Shown here: one piece after another, positions 34,302 through 46,560 of the stretch
Numbering within the stretch: position 1 is the first letter of the stretch
Layout: every line of letters starts with the position of its first letter
Assembly: GCA_029783825.1 (NCBI GenBank)
Contig: JAREIK010016265.1
Coordinates: 95,683 to 159,682 of the forward strand
Length of the DNA stretch: 64,000 nucleotides
DNA from: Sapria himalayana
Taxonomy: Eukaryota; Streptophyta; Magnoliopsida; Malpighiales; Rafflesiaceae
Direction: 5' to 3'
Translations under genes and position numbers: made by a program
The notes under the pieces: model-generated
Seen by the model: only the letters and a program-made list of their open reading frames with translations
Database searches by the model: none
What the model was told of the DNA's origin: nothing

Positions 34302-36378
34302 TTTTCTCTTTTTTATTATGTGTATTTTGTTCAAATATAAATATATATAGACTAAATGTGCAATAATACAAATACCAATACACCATATTTTATAATAACT
34401 CCAAAATTGATGGGCAAGAATATGACAAGGATATAAAATCATCGGAGAATTCCTTGTATAATATACATGTATTAAAGGACATACATCAAAGAGTGATAAA
34501 TCTTAAATTAGAGGATCAATAGTTATAGCATCTCATATTTTCATAATAAGATTGTCGAGATATTATTAACTTCCAAACCCCACCCTAAATTGCAGCCTTG
34601 CATATGGTATGACCATATATATATATTACATTTTTTCTCACATTTCATTAGAGAGAGTGGTATTACATATCTTATGCTTATTTATATTTTTTAAAATATT
34701 TCTTTCCTTTAATCTTTACAATAATGATAACTTGTCCAATACAATACTATAAAATCCCAACATTATAAATAAAAACAAAAAATAATTGGGGTACCTCATT
34801 TGTTATATGCTCCTATCATTTAAATAGTAAATACATAAAAAAATAACGATAAATAAAAAATTAAATAAAAACCACAACAATTATATTCACAAGGAGCATT
34901 AATCATATTTGTTAAATTTAAATTCATATCGAGAATTAAAATGTTTGATTAATGAATCGAGAATCAAATCGAATCGTAAATCAAATATTTTTTGATTTTT
35001 TTGCATGTTAATTAATTCATATTTTCTACAGTTAATAATTTTTTTTATATTTTAGTTTTTATTTTTGACTTTTTTGATATTTTATTATTTTTTCACGTTA
35101 AATTCGTAATACCATAGATTGGAGTTATTTTTTTCGATTTTAATTAATTCCTACTGTTAATTTTTTTTTGTATCTTAGTCTTTATTTTTATAACTTTTTA
35201 AGAATCATGATCCCTTAAGAATCGGTATTAAATCAATTTATGTGAATCAATTCATGATTCAACGGTTAAGCTTTCAATTCATACATATTTTTGATTCTTT
35301 TAAAGAGTTGAGTCGTTTACCACCTGAATCATGAATCAAATTGTGAATTTAATCATGAATCAATTGATTTTTATAACAATCTAGCAATTAAAAATAATTA
35401 TCACAATAAAGCCTAACGACACTTGTATCACAACAAATTGACAGTTTGAAATTTGACATTATAAATTTATATTTTCTTTGGATAAGAATATACGTGATAA
35501 CTCTTCTTCGACATTCAAAAACAATCATTTTTAACAAAGATTTCCTCAGCTCCATCTCTCAATTGAGATGACATCATGTCCACAACACTCTTTGTTTCAT
35601 CCACAACACATTTACTGTTGGGTAAGACAAAATAGGGGGCAGAAATAGCATCATCCAAATCATTATATAAAAATTATGAAACAAATAAAAAATTGAGATT
35701 ACATACAAAAATGTATCAACAACCAAAAGACAAATCAGCGGGAGGTAATAGCATCATTCAAAATTCATAATAAAGAAAAAATGAAACAAATGAAAAATTA
35801 AGATTAGTTACAAAAGTGTACCAATGACCAAAACCTAAAATAGTGTCAGATGATGAAAAATTTGAGCCACATAAAGTTTAAAACCTGAACCAGCAAACAC
35901 GATGAAGTTCACAAAAAAAAGTTAGTGCAATACTTGAATCACACAGACACAACTATGAATTTTAATGAATATGAAAATTTAAAGTGTCAAGAGTTTAACC
36001 ATAATGGGACTTAGAGAGAGAGAGACAGATAAATTAAAAAAATTACTTTGCACTCATTCTTATTAATTAGCATTTTTGGAGCACCTGCTTCAAAACAATG
36101 AAAACAGGTCTTGTGATGAGCCACAACTTTGGGTACAAACTCATGCAAACTAATCTATTGAAGAGGTGCAAAACCAAAACCTAATGCAATATAACAACCT
36201 AAATAAAAAAAACAATCTGCACTGCCATAATATTCTTGTTCAGGATGTACAATCAAGCACAGATACCAGTCAATAATATTGAATTTCAAAGCTTACAGAT
36301 AATATAGTAATGTCTTGCAGATAAAGATTTTCGTACAACAAGAACATTTAGCTTTATTGTTGCAGCTGTTATTGTTTC
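34302..36378. other. AT-rich DNA with an internally repeated block at 35.0-35.4 kb
   Basis: The start should be the P3 3' LTR, not delimited. At 34,940-35,370 there are ATTCATGATTC and GAATCATGAATCAAATTG words at both sides and two related inner modules (TTAATTAATTC...TTAATTTTTTTT...TATTTTAGT/TATCTTAGT) about 130 bp apart, suggestive of an inverted-repeat MITE. No coding motif was found elsewhere. Confidence 0.35.
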
Positions 36379-36549
36379 TGTTGAAGTTTTCAGCTTTTAT
36401 TTTTATTTTTCCTTTTTTTAATGTTTTGATGGCAGCGCCCAACTTGTGGGTTACCTAAATCATTTTGCATCTATATAAAGGGCTTTGTGAATGTTATTAC
36501 TTTGTGTATTTTTTAATATTGTATTTTTATTTTGTATTAGAATTCTACA
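36379..36549 (+). repeat. 5' LTR of copia P2
   Basis: 171 bp starting TGTTGAAG and ending TTCTACA (canonical TG...CA). It contains CCCAACTTGTGGGTTACC and a TATA-box-like CTATATAAAGGGC that would be the element promoter. The same wording appears in the LTR of P5 (55,105). Confidence 0.8.
36466..36482 (+). promoter_or_regulatory. TATA-like element in copia P2 5' LTR
   Basis: CATCTATATAAAGGGC lies about 70 bp from the LTR end. The equivalent position in other LTRs of the window reads CACCATATAAGAGGC (about 1,365) and GTCTTTATATAAGG (58,328), so this is probably the Pol II promoter core of the family. Confidence 0.5.
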
Positions 36550-36561
36550 TGGTAACAGAGC
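36550..36561 (+). promoter_or_regulatory. Primer-binding site of copia P2
   Basis: TGGTAACAGAGC directly follows the LTR CA end; it differs by two bases from the initiator tRNA-Met complementary site TGGTATCAGAGC. Confidence 0.75.
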
Positions 36562-36830
36562 ACGTGCTGTGAAATGAGCATATTAGGTAAAATGCCTAAG
36601 AATCTTGGTTGCAGAGCACTTCCTCGTGCACAGTACAGAAGTGCAGAAGCGCATAGTAAAAGTGGAGGAGCATGGAAGCATGCACAGAGCCACAGACACA
36701 TGCACAAACATGCACAAAAGCATGCACAGGCAGGCACAGACATACAAAAGCATGGAAACATGCCTTTCAATAAACCCTAACCACCACCGGCATGAACAAC
36801 AGAGTCCAGCAGAGTTTTAGTGGTGATGGT
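36562..36830 (+). repeat. GCA/CAC-rich leader of copia P2
   Basis: Low-complexity words CATGCACA, GCACAGAC, AAGCATG recur. The equivalent block of the 58-kb relative (58,343-58,620) has the same position and wording. The 68- to 77-codon frames on both strands are not supported as genes. Confidence 0.55.
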
Positions 36831-37574
36831 AGAAACTAGTAGCAAGGAGGAGAAATGTATCTAAGTTTCTGGAATTTTATTTTGTGTTAACAAAAAAAGG
36901 TGTAATGTTTCCATTGGAGGAATCAAATTCATGTGGCAAGTATGAATTATTGAGGCAGAGATAGACGAATGAGAGCCCCAATTCAATTTTGTCATTATAG
37001 TAGGAAATAACACATCAAAGAGAGTATATAGACTTTATTTCTGGAAAAGACATTAAAAGTATTACATAGCAGTTGAGAGACATATGCTGACATTCAAAGT
37101 CATCCAGAGATCGTCTGTGAGTCCGTCCATCATGATAATTATTATAGAAGATTATACTAAACTCCCCTCTAACATAGTAGCAAATTCATTCTCTTATCAA
37201 GTATCATTGATTAATTTATTCGTATTCTCACTTCATACTTATGCATTATCAATATATCAATGAAAATCATAATATATTCTTTAAATATTTTTGTCTTAAA
37301 AGTAGTATTATCGTCAATAAAAAATTCTTGAAAATCATTAGCTTTGATACTATATAAATTAAATCCTTGCTACTTTTCCATGTCGGTTTTTTTATTGTTG
37401 TCCAGTTAATTTTTCATTGTAAATTATTTTTCATAATATTCATTTTTTACACTTTATTTTCATTGAAATTTATTAGTAGAATCAATAGATTTTAAGAAAA
37501 ACTCAATTTCAAAATGAACAAACGAGATTGTATATTGGTTCTTCCATGGTAAGATCTCTCTACACACTTACAGG

Positions 37575-37951
37575 TAAATTTGAGAATATTGTATCCTAAT
37601 CTTTAAGATATTTTGACCAAAGAGTGTGAAACATGTTGATATATAAAAACATAATAAGTACGTAGTAGGCATGTTGAGGTTTTTGACCAGAGCTAACTAT
37701 CCAACACGTCAGTATGTTTGAATAGGAACTTATTCAATTTGATACACTCAGATATATGAAGACGAGATAAAAATATGATCAAAAAAAAATTCAAGTATCT
37801 AATCATATTTGTTGATACCTATTTAGGATATACGTGAACTTATCTCTTTAAAGACAAATGACGAGTCTTTTATATTTATTAAACTTTTCACAAAATAATA
37901 AAAACTTAAATAAATAAAATTATTAAAGAATTAAGATACATATTAAAATAA
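37575..37951 (+). mobile_element. Copia P2 integrase (zinc-binding end and core)
   Basis: Near 37,580-37,650 LRILYPNL ... TKECETC resembles the end of the HHCC zinc-binding domain. From 37,703 one frame reads NRNLFNLIHSDI, stop, then FKYLIIFVDTYLGYT, TYLFKDK, RVFYIY, TFHKIIKT and INKIIKELRY. This is the copia integrase core (PF-LIHSDIWG ... FKYFVTFVDDYSR-TW-YL-KDKSEVF-I---F---I--QF---IK-LR). The first and second catalytic Asp positions of the DDE triad correspond to HSD and to the D of FVD; the C-terminal Glu region was not recovered. Confidence 0.75.
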
Positions 37952-38897
37952 TTTAGCATATACTAGAGTTATTGTGGCAACACATACCAATAAAATGAAA
38001 TCTCTAAAAGAAAAAATATATATCTAATTGAGATAATTTAAATACTCTTATTTAACACAATTTCTTTCATCAATCAAATGACATTACTATCTTTTTACAT
38101 CACGCACCCTTCTGGATCCAACAACCTAGAAAGAAGCTATTTAGCTTGTCTTCAAGAATCATTGATTTTTCTAAATATAAATATTATATTTTTTTGATCA
38201 AGACTCATTCTTTAACGAACATAAAAAAAGTGGGAATACAAATCTTGCAAATGAATCACTAATTGATATAAAAATCATCATTATCCTTTCTCACTTACTT
38301 GTAACCCTGCATCGACTACTAGTTGGTAGATAGTGTCACACATCAATTAGACCTAATCATATTGATACACGGTATAATATTATTCTAGTAGAATTATTAT
38401 ACATACCAATAAATTCAAATCATATTGTATCTATAAAAAATGAGTGTTACAAATAGGAGAAATTCATTCAGACTCAAATGATGTAGTATGATATGAGTCT
38501 ATACCAATACAAATTCATATTAAATCAACAATTAGAACAATGAAACATATTACCCAAAACATATAACAAATAAGCTTTATCAAAGGAGCTGATCGATACT
38601 AGGCAAGAAAAATAAATCAAACTTAATTAGAGCAAATAAGAGCATATCGAGGAGTCAGACGATCTGCTACCCATAATCTATCTGATATTGACCTTATGAT
38701 TGCTCTCTAAAAGTAACATAGTAGTTATAATTAACACTCAGTATCATAGGTTTTATCGTATTCTTGTCTTATTTTTTTTTATTATTTTATCTATTGATGA
38801 TATTATTATGCTCAAGTCACATTATAATAAAACTTATAAACTAGTATAATAACCTTCAAAAAGATTTGTTATAAGTTACAAGTACGTGTTGACTATG

Positions 38898-39296
38898 AAG
38901 ACGGATCTAGATAAGAATAAAAATCACATTAAGATAAGTCTTATAGCAAGTGGATATATTCAACTATTTGGTGTGAACATTTAGGATACTTAATCTCTAA
39001 TAGCTAGGATAACCTTCATACATATTCTTATTTATATTATAACATCTTACAGTTGAATGATATACCAATTATACATAAAGAATAAATTTCATCATAATAA
39101 CCTTGATAAATAGATATATATGGAGCAACTACTAAAATATCTAGTATTATAGTCAACAATAATTCGCATAATATGAAAAATATTAATTAACTTGAAATAG
39201 TCATTGAGAGTCTGGTTATCAAAATTTAACAGGAAATCATTTCGTTTAAGTTACACAAGAGTGTCAGATATTTTAATCTTCAGAGATTATGTATTT
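38898..39296 (+). mobile_element. Copia P2 reverse transcriptase
   Basis: A single frame (81 codons, several stops, 38,898-39,140) reads DKNKNHIKISLIASGYIQLF then GVNI, RITFIHILIYI, YIKNKFHHNNLDK, stop, IYMEQLLKY. This matches DG-IERYKARLVAKGYTQ-FGVDY ... DVKNAFLHGDLDEE-YMEQPP-Y. The same frame resumes at 39,171-39,296 with SLRVWLSKFNRKSF then YTRVSDILIF (compare YGLKQSPR-WF-KF ... GY--S--D---F). The YVDD box and following block are missing, consistent with a deletion between 39,296 and 39,356. Confidence 0.85.
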
Positions 39297-39355
39297 CAAA
39301 ACTCCCATAAAGGACATTAGGAGGCTAATATATATTCCTAACATAAAAATAACTT

Positions 39356-39608
39356 ATTGAGCGAATAATATTATCTTTTCTAGTTGATTATATTATTTAT
39401 AGGATAATCATAAAAAATAATAACTATTTGACTATTATTAAATCAGATATAACGTAAGTAATCATTAAAATTAACTATTTCTTAGATTTTCTTTAACAAA
39501 TATATCTTGACATTGTTCGTATACTAAGAAAAGTAAACAAGACTCAAAAATTAAAATTTCAATTGGTGATCATAGGCACTTATATTTAATAGGATATTTA
39601 GATTTGCG
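39356..39608 (+). mobile_element. Copia P2 RT-RNase H junction up to the MITE
   Basis: The frame at 39,356-39,514 reads VDYIIYRIIIKNNNYLTIIK then SDIT, stop, VIIKINYFLDF, matching VDY--YRRLIGKLNYLTITRPDI-Y-VN-I-QF. Later IGDHRHLYLIGYLDL matches GDHGHLNLIGYSDADW, the start of RNase H (catalytic Asp region), which is cut by the MITE at 39,609. Confidence 0.8.
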
Positions 39609-40072
39609 TAGGGGTGTCAAAAGGGTCAGGACGAGGCGACCCGGCCTGATTTTTTCAGGCCCTACCAGGCTGACGTGTCATGTCAGGCATGCTACAGTAC
39701 CATGATGTGGTTGGCATGACATACTCTTTTGAAGTGAGGCTCGGCACGAGCCCGTGGCCCAAAACCCGTCCGGCTCAGGCCGACAAGTTTGGGTCAGGTC
39801 AAATAAATTTTTAAAAATTAGAATTTGATAAAAATGCCACCGCGCCGCTATAGCCCGTCCGGCATCGGCACATCATCCTCCCGTCGAGCATCGCTCAATC
39901 CATGGGTTGGCATGCTGTGGCAACGTGTCGGGCACCCATGCCTTGCCCGTCACGGCATTCGTGCCTAGGATGCGCCCGACACTGGACTGAGCATGGCATT
40001 ATAGTGTACCGTGCCAGGCCATGCACGACTCAACCATGGCGGGATAGGCTGGTCCGGCCCATTTGACACCTA
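39609..40072. mobile_element. hAT-type MITE inserted in copia P2 RNase H
   Basis: A GC-rich 464-bp block starting TAGGGGTGTCAAAAGGGTC and ending GGCCCATTTGACACCTA, i.e. reverse-complementary hAT-style terminal repeats TAGG--TGTCAAA-GGG-C. The inside is rich in GGCC, GGCATG and CCGGC words and non-coding. It separates two halves of the copia P2 RNase H reading. The flanking bases (TAGATTTG / TAAATTCT) agree only at 5 of 8, so the 8-bp duplication is weak. Probably a deletion derivative of a hAT of the hAT-2 type. Confidence 0.75.
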
Positions 40073-40230
40073 TAAATTCTAGTTGAGCAATAACATGCAC
40101 CAAATGGAGATATACCTAACGTTTTATATGTATATATTTTCAAAGTAACCTTATCTCCTAAAAAAATAAGAAATGAAATTATTTCTATCTAGTATTGTGC
40201 TATTGTGTTAAAGCGATAATGATAAATGTC

Positions 40231-40574
40231 CAGGGAATAGTTTGGATGCAAGGCCTGCACTAAGAATTAAAATATTTACTCCCTTCTCTTACTATCATTT
40301 ACTATGGTAGTCAAGCAACAAGCATACAACCTCTAACTCAGAAACTTAAAAACAAACAAAACATAGAGATATACTAGTTTTTTCTCATGAAGAAAATTCG
40401 AGATGTCAGTGACATTCATCTGTTCTCGGAATGGGGCAATAGCACCCATGACTACATCATATATTTGACGGCAAAACAGCCACAAAATATCTTAATGAAA
40501 ACCTAGAAGATGTTTCAGCTATTCTTTCTTTCAACTAGGTGTTCTGAACATATATGCACCTAGTTGATGTGGAA
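40231..40574 (+). mobile_element. Copia P2 RNase H C-terminus and pol end
   Basis: One frame reads GIVWMQGLH, stop, ELKYLLPSLTIIYYGSQATS, then NKQNIEIY, stop, FFLMKKIRDVSD. This matches W--GLL-ELK-L-PSPTIIYCDNQAA ... KHIEIDYHFI-EKI-D. It continues at about 40,530 with FFQLGVLNIYAPS, the conserved end of pol (SKLGV--IYAPT). The sequence AGTTGATGTGGAA before 40,575 is a decayed polypurine tract. Confidence 0.85.
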
Positions 40575-40738
40575 TGTTGAGATTCTAGCTTTCAATTTCT
40601 TTTTCCTTTTTTTATGCGTTGAAAAGAACACTCCCTTGTAGGCAACCTCAATCATTTCGCTATGTTTTTTTTACTTGGTATGTTTTACTTAGTATGCTTT
40701 TTTACTATTATATTTTTATTTGGTATTAGAATTATATA
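40575..40738 (+). repeat. 3' LTR of copia P2
   Basis: Starts TGTTGAGATTCTAGC and ends TTGGTATTAGAATTATATA; it aligns with the 5' LTR end to end with substitutions and indels (CTTTTTCCTTTTTTTATG, GTATTAGAATT shared). Confidence 0.75.
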
Positions 40739-40743
40739 GTTTT

Positions 40744-43130
40744 CACTATGAATATGTATTTAGATATAGTGGACAGAAGAATGCACATAAAATAAGGATT
40801 TTATTACATAACACGGTCACTTTTTCCATCGAAAAACACGGATTTTACAAAATATAAAATCTATATTTTAGTTTTCTCGTGTCTTAACTAAAACCTAATT
40901 TGACTTATCCAAGTTTTGGGCCTTTCATTCTCTCCAGCTTCACTTTAAAAATTTTCAGGACCTGCATGATACATCTTCCAAAGCATTTTCTCTGGAGGAC
41001 AAGTTCAGTTAGGAACGAATCAGGTGATCTCGTACAAAAAGGCTTTGATCTATTTTTGTAATCAACTGACTTCCTACAACACATATTTTCTAGCAAGTTC
41101 GACTATAAGTAGGTTCCAACATAAATGATTACTGATTACATAAAAAAAATAATCATTATACAAGTAGAAAATAAAAGTGGACAATTAAAAGTATTCTCTA
41201 TAAAACAATAATTATAAAAAATAACCAAGTTCAATAATTTCACTCAAACAATTGTGTATGTGTGTGTTTATCTCAGCACTAAACATGAAAAAAAAATAAT
41301 AAGTAATTTGAGAATTTTGAGAATATTTTAAAATATTGATAATGATATGCAAACTGAATTCTAGTTGGTATGCAAATTATGATGGTAAAATCCTCTTAAG
41401 CTTTTTTTTCACAAATGAAAGTCTATTTAGAATTATTTTATTAACTAATTACAGATCAAATTAGAAGTGACATGACATGGTGTCTAATTGCCACAAAATA
41501 ATTTCAGACTTAAATCTAATTTTATGAAAATATTAGAAACAAAGAGATCACACTAGTAAATATTAGTCTGAATCTTACTTTTTCTGAACATAATATTATC
41601 CACTAAAAAGCATAATACACTACGATCAACCTCACATCAAGAATACTTATTGTCTAATTGGAGTTTGAATAACATATCTATCAAACTTATTCTATATTTG
41701 CTTAAGAAAATATGCTAACAAGAGTATCAAAAATTATCTATTTGTGAAAATCTAAAAAATAACTAATAGAATAAATTATATTTTAGAGCACCAACAAAAA
41801 TATATATACATAAAAATATCAAAGAATTTGAAATTTGAAAATAAATACCAAAATGTAAAATAATAATAATTTGATATGCTTAAAAGTAGCAACCCGAAAA
41901 AGCACTTTGCCCAAGCCACAAGACCCTTCAATTTTTTCCTTGTTAGCTTTCACATCAAAATGTACCCACCATTTATTAAATCATGAGACTCAAATTCCCT
42001 TGTGATCTGGCCCAAATCTCAAAAAAAAAAAAAAACCGAAATCAAAGAAATATGTTCATTTCAAACAAATACAAAAATGTTATTTAAAGCTCAGCTCACG
42101 CCGCAAACCTCCGCTCCACCACCTCACCCAAATTGCAATTGCTCTTCTTCTCCTCTCCATAAGTGCTTGGAACAATCCACAAATTAAATGCTCACATAAA
42201 AAAAAATAAAGATAAAAAAATGAATAAAAACGCACCTCAAACAAAATATTGCATACCAGTCTAAAATATCTAGCTGAGAAAAAATAAATATGAGCTGAGA
42301 TCTCTTTTCATTAAAGACTTTCTAAATATTTTTATTAGCTATTTTATTATCTAGATATATGTTATAATAATAATCTTATCATAGATTATGATGTTGAGAA
42401 AAAAATAATTAACCTAACATGTTTTATTTACTAGTTATATGTCAAAATAGAAGTTATGTCTCTTTGTATAATTATCACAATAAAGAAATAATACAAATTG
42501 AATCTTCTCAAAAAAAAATTATATTAAAAATATATCACAATGATCTATAATTAAGGCTCTAAATTAATCTTCAAATTGAATCATAAAAAAATTACATGTT
42601 ATTTATATTTCAAAGAGATAATGATGTCTCCGAGAAAATTACATAACTCACTCATAAATCTTCTCTCAATGCATTTTAGTTTAAGTTTGAACTAAATATT
42701 AAACTAACTACAAGTATTCATCATCTAATAAATCCTAAGTTCTAAAGATTTCTTCATATACCTTAATATATATACAAAGAGATGAGTGAAGGTAACCCTG
42801 CCGAGAAGAATTTAGAAAAAGATTTATTAAACTGGCTACGTATCTTATATCTATTTTAGTAATGAACTAATGATGTGATAGTTAAAACTCATGCATTTAG
42901 CACTTCCTTACTAAATTCTATTCTTATTTTCTCATTCTATCTCTTTTCATTCATACTTTATAATCTTTTATTTACCCTCTTTCTTCTTTTACATGAACTG
43001 TAACTATTTTAAAAAGATTCTATAGAACTAACTTATACAATGCAAGGGATAACTAATTATCTTATTATAATCTTCTTTATTCACTAGCTTACTTGATAGT
43101 GAGATTAGCTCTCAAAAAAAAATACAACAC
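40744..43130. other. AT-rich DNA, nothing recognised
   Basis: No domain was read on either strand. The 63-codon minus frame at 40,905-41,096 and the 61-codon plus frame at 42,002-42,187 have no recognisable motif. Base composition is less extreme around 40,900-41,100 and 41,880-42,180. Confidence 0.35.
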
Positions 43131-44673
43131 TGATTACAAGGTAGGCTATAGAAAATTTACGGATACACCAAGAAAGCCAGCTTACTCCTCTCCTACGCTA
43201 GTATCTAGTTACAGAGAAAGACTATCCCTAGTGACTCCACTTCTTTTTATGCTTAAATGAAAGGCTGGTCTATTGGCTAATTACATTACATTATGAGTGA
43301 TTAGCTTAAACATGGAACTGATATAGTGATAGTCCTGCTATAAAAGCTTGCACCTTAACCCGAGATTATCTAGCTATTGCATGCTTACTCTATCTTTTCT
43401 TTATCCCTTGTGACTTAACTTCTTTTTTTATTCCGTAGTGATAATCATTCCACTCTGGATCTAGGAAAAGAGGATGAGCTTATTCTCATACTATTCTCAA
43501 ATTCTGAAAAGGGGAGGTTGGAATAAAAATATATAGCATCAAAGATTACAGGGCATTGAAGATTAGCATATGGGCTGAGAGCCTTTGATCCCCTTCCTTA
43601 CTCCTCTACTTCTCCCATCCAAACTCTATAACATAACTTGCTAGCTAGTTTTCTTGCTCATAGGACCAAACCAACAATGAGATTGGGTCTCAAAAGAGAG
43701 TGCAATGCAGGTTCTATTTAGGATTCAAAAGGATTTGCTCTGAGTTTAGAATACACCTAGAAATAACAAGATCAAGATGGAGGAGGCAGCTAAGCATCCC
43801 AAAGCGAGATGTCTCACATTTCTTCTTGAATTGACAATTATTACGTCAATGGACTCTATTTGGATTGCTTTGTATCTCCTGAAAACGAGACCGAAATCAC
43901 AAAGTAGTTTAAGATGCAAAAGTCAACTCAAACACTAAGGACGGAATACTTCCCACTTTCCTTCTATTATCAAGCTGAATGGGCGCCTTGAATTAGAAGG
44001 AGAGATGTTCCAGGAGAAAGAAGATACAACTATTGTCATACCTAAAACAGCAACAATATAGGAGATATGAAAAAAAAAAAGAGCACGAGCATGACTCCTT
44101 GCACCATTACGGATAGGGTGAGAAATGACTTTGAATTCATACAGAAGAGGACGAACAACTTGACAAGCTCTCCAAATAAAAAGAGATGATCTATACTGAA
44201 ACAAAGAAAAGAACCTCATATAAAAGAAAAACTTATTTTTGATTCAAATTACTCTGAGAACTTATTCATGAGGAAACAGATCTACACCAGAAAAGAAGTT
44301 TATGGCCAGTTTCTATATAGACACTTTCACTCCCATTGCTTTAGGTGATACTCTTCTTACTAATAAAAATAGCTAACTGAAAGAGGGGGCAAATTTATCA
44401 CTAGACGAGAAAGGAAATGATAATCTGTACAAGAAAGTAGATTAGAAAATATTAAAAGACTATCAGACCAATAAAAGAACCGCAGGAGGAACAATTATCT
44501 AAGGCTTAAAATTATATAAAATAAATGGAATCTCACGCATAATATGAGGAATGCTATGTCTATCCGCCAAGATGGATGCTGTTACATCTACTCATTGAAA
44601 AGAGGATTTGACCCTCCTTTTTGCTCTAAGTTGTCACTAGAGGAGAAGTATGTGGGTTGTGTGTAGTATCCAC

Positions 44674-44707
<34 letters not shown>

Positions 44708-46560
44708 TTATTGAAGTTTTCCCCTTTCTCTAGAATGTTTAGAGCCGAGCTTGTTGGAAATCATGAATTTATTCTCGTTATATTAGAGTCATGAGATACT
44801 CCCTTAAATTTTGAGTAATAAGGCCATCCAAAATTTTAGCCTAAAATTAGGATCAGTAAAGTGCATGAGCCAATACACCTACAATTCCTTTCAATGTGAA
44901 TTGAGATGAAGTCCATGTTTCCTCACAATAGTCTTGTATCAATATATGAAATCTCCATATCATTATTCTACTTTTATCTAGTCATCATACCAGTCTCTCA
45001 TTCATATTTATAGTGGTAGCCTCTAGGATAGCTAATTTTCTTCTCGAGTAAGCGATTAGGCAAGACAATGTAATATAGATTGATAATATATAGCATATGT
45101 ACACCTGAGTTTTGTTCCAGCCATTGAGATCGATGCAATTGGAGTGGTCCTTTGATATGAGATTAGTTATAGTCCTCAATCCAACTTGAACTTTTTCCTG
45201 AGTTAAAAACCAAGAGGTGTAGGAATCATTTAGAGGGCTTTGATTGTTATTGTCGTTGTACTAGGAAATAGACAAATACAAGAAAGTGGAGCTATTATAT
45301 ACAAAAAGGGGTTGTTACACTAGGAAGCTAGATTGTTTTCCCATTTTCTTTTAATTAGGCATTTCCTTTTATTAGCCAGTAACATTCCTGCTATTTCTTT
45401 GTGAGCTCGTTCTATTGTGAGTTTCAATCGATGAAAAAAATATTCTTTTCATAACCTTTGACCAGAAGCTTTCTTTGATTCTATATCAACAACAAGAGAA
45501 TTATACATAAGTAGAGGATGCAGCAGAGATAGTTTATCTTCAAGTTATTCCAGGCATAAAACCAAAGCTTCTGTAGACTAAGAACATAACTTGAATACAA
45601 TTTATTGCATATTTTTCTTGTTAACCAGTTTCATATTTTTCTTTCAATCTGTTTTAATGAATACAAATGTTAGCACCCTTGCATGCAATGCCTTAACTTA
45701 AACTAACTAGATAGCTTCAAAAGCGTAACCATGTGTTTCTTATCTTTCTATTCCCTCTATTAAGTATTATCAATCATGAACTAACTCTATTGCATTGATT
45801 TGCTCTTTAAAATTGATATTTTTTTAGTGTTTAGTTTTAACAATGATATCATACCAACAAGTTTGACTAGCTCCTTTTGTTCGTTAAGTTGGAATTCAAT
45901 AATCACATAAATGAATCAAGTACTCTCTGCCCCTTTCACTTTTATTTTTTTAACCTTCACACGCCCTTGCCTACTTTTATTCTTGTGCTTGCTTTGATTC
46001 CTTTTTTGGCACATGCATCGATCACTATCTTACTAGCGGTAGTGTTGTTTTATATTGGACCCTATGAGCATAAAGATTCAAATTGGGCTTTGTTGTATAA
46101 TTATTTCCCACAAGAGGTCTCCAGCAACCAAACAACTTTCTGGTGTGATTGACAAGCTGCGAGGCTTGGAACGGAGTTTAATTCATCATGACAGAAATTC
46201 ACAATGTAAAAGAATGGGCCAGTCATCCACGAGAACGGATAAATCAAATCAAACAGCTAAGCCCAATTTTCACCTAAAAGAACAAGATATGTGAATGAAA
46301 TGTCCTCTACTCGATAGTAGTGGGAACAAGATGTAACTGATTCATTCATGCCAACAAGAAGGGGGGGCTACACCTAATCCTTTGAATTCGCCGATCAGGA
46401 AGAAAGAAAAAAGTAGGTTGGCTCTTTTGATAGCTGAAGCTCGTTCCTGGCCTATTTGGGTAAAAGTTGCTAGATCTTGCTAGGGCAAAGGAGCGATCGA
46501 TACTCGTTCACAAATTTTAAACATGAGGACAAGTTGATTCAGCAACAGAAACAAGAATGA
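43131..46560. other. Less AT-rich segment, possibly of mitochondrial origin (NUMT)
   Basis: Base composition and word use change sharply relative to both sides: balanced purines, many CTTACTCC, GAAAGAAG, CTAGC and GGGGG-type words as in plant mitochondrial intergenic DNA, little of the TE vocabulary seen elsewhere. Open frames at 43,935-44,219 (minus, 94 codons, with a hydrophobic FFFHISYIVAVLGMTIVVSS segment) and 45,877-46,152 (plus, 91 codons, hydrophobic FILVLALIPFL...ITILLAVVLFYIGP) match no family I recognise. The assignment is an impression from style, not homology. Confidence 0.3.
44677..44705. repeat. (AT)n microsatellite
   Basis: About 14 uninterrupted AT units between CACCTG and GGTTATTG. 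Confidence 0.95.

Larger units (their letters stand above)
36379..40738 (+). mobile_element. Copia P2, near-complete element with LTRs and target duplication
   Basis: The most complete retrotransposon here, about 4.36 kb including a 464-bp MITE. Features in order: 5' LTR (36,379-36,549), primer site, CAC/GCA-rich leader, integrase zinc-binding and core region, reverse transcriptase, RNase H, pol C-terminus, 3' LTR (40,575-40,738). The 5 bases left (GTTTC, 36,374-36,378) and right (GTTTT, 40,739-40,743) agree at 4 of 5, a decayed 5-bp target duplication. Two LTRs diverged by indels and many substitutions and a stop-ridden pol indicate an old insertion. A relative of this element lies at 58.2 kb and beyond. 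Confidence 0.85.

Noticed and set aside
39599..40080. 8-bp target duplication for the hAT-type MITE
   Set aside because: Best pairing TAGATTTG/TAAATTCT matches only 5 of 8 and needs shifted borders; not claimed.
40905..41096. 63-codon minus frame as a missing MBOAT middle exon
   Set aside because: No match to the expected YYNAF...LWRYFRFWSL segment; the missing exons were looked for by eye on the minus strand and not found.
43935..44219. 94-codon minus frame with a hydrophobic segment, considered as a mitochondrial gene
   Set aside because: No residue pattern of a known mitochondrial protein could be matched; left as unassigned frame in a possible NUMT.
45877..46294. Two overlapping plus frames considered as a membrane protein gene
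   Set aside because: No recognisable family, short, overlapping in different frames.
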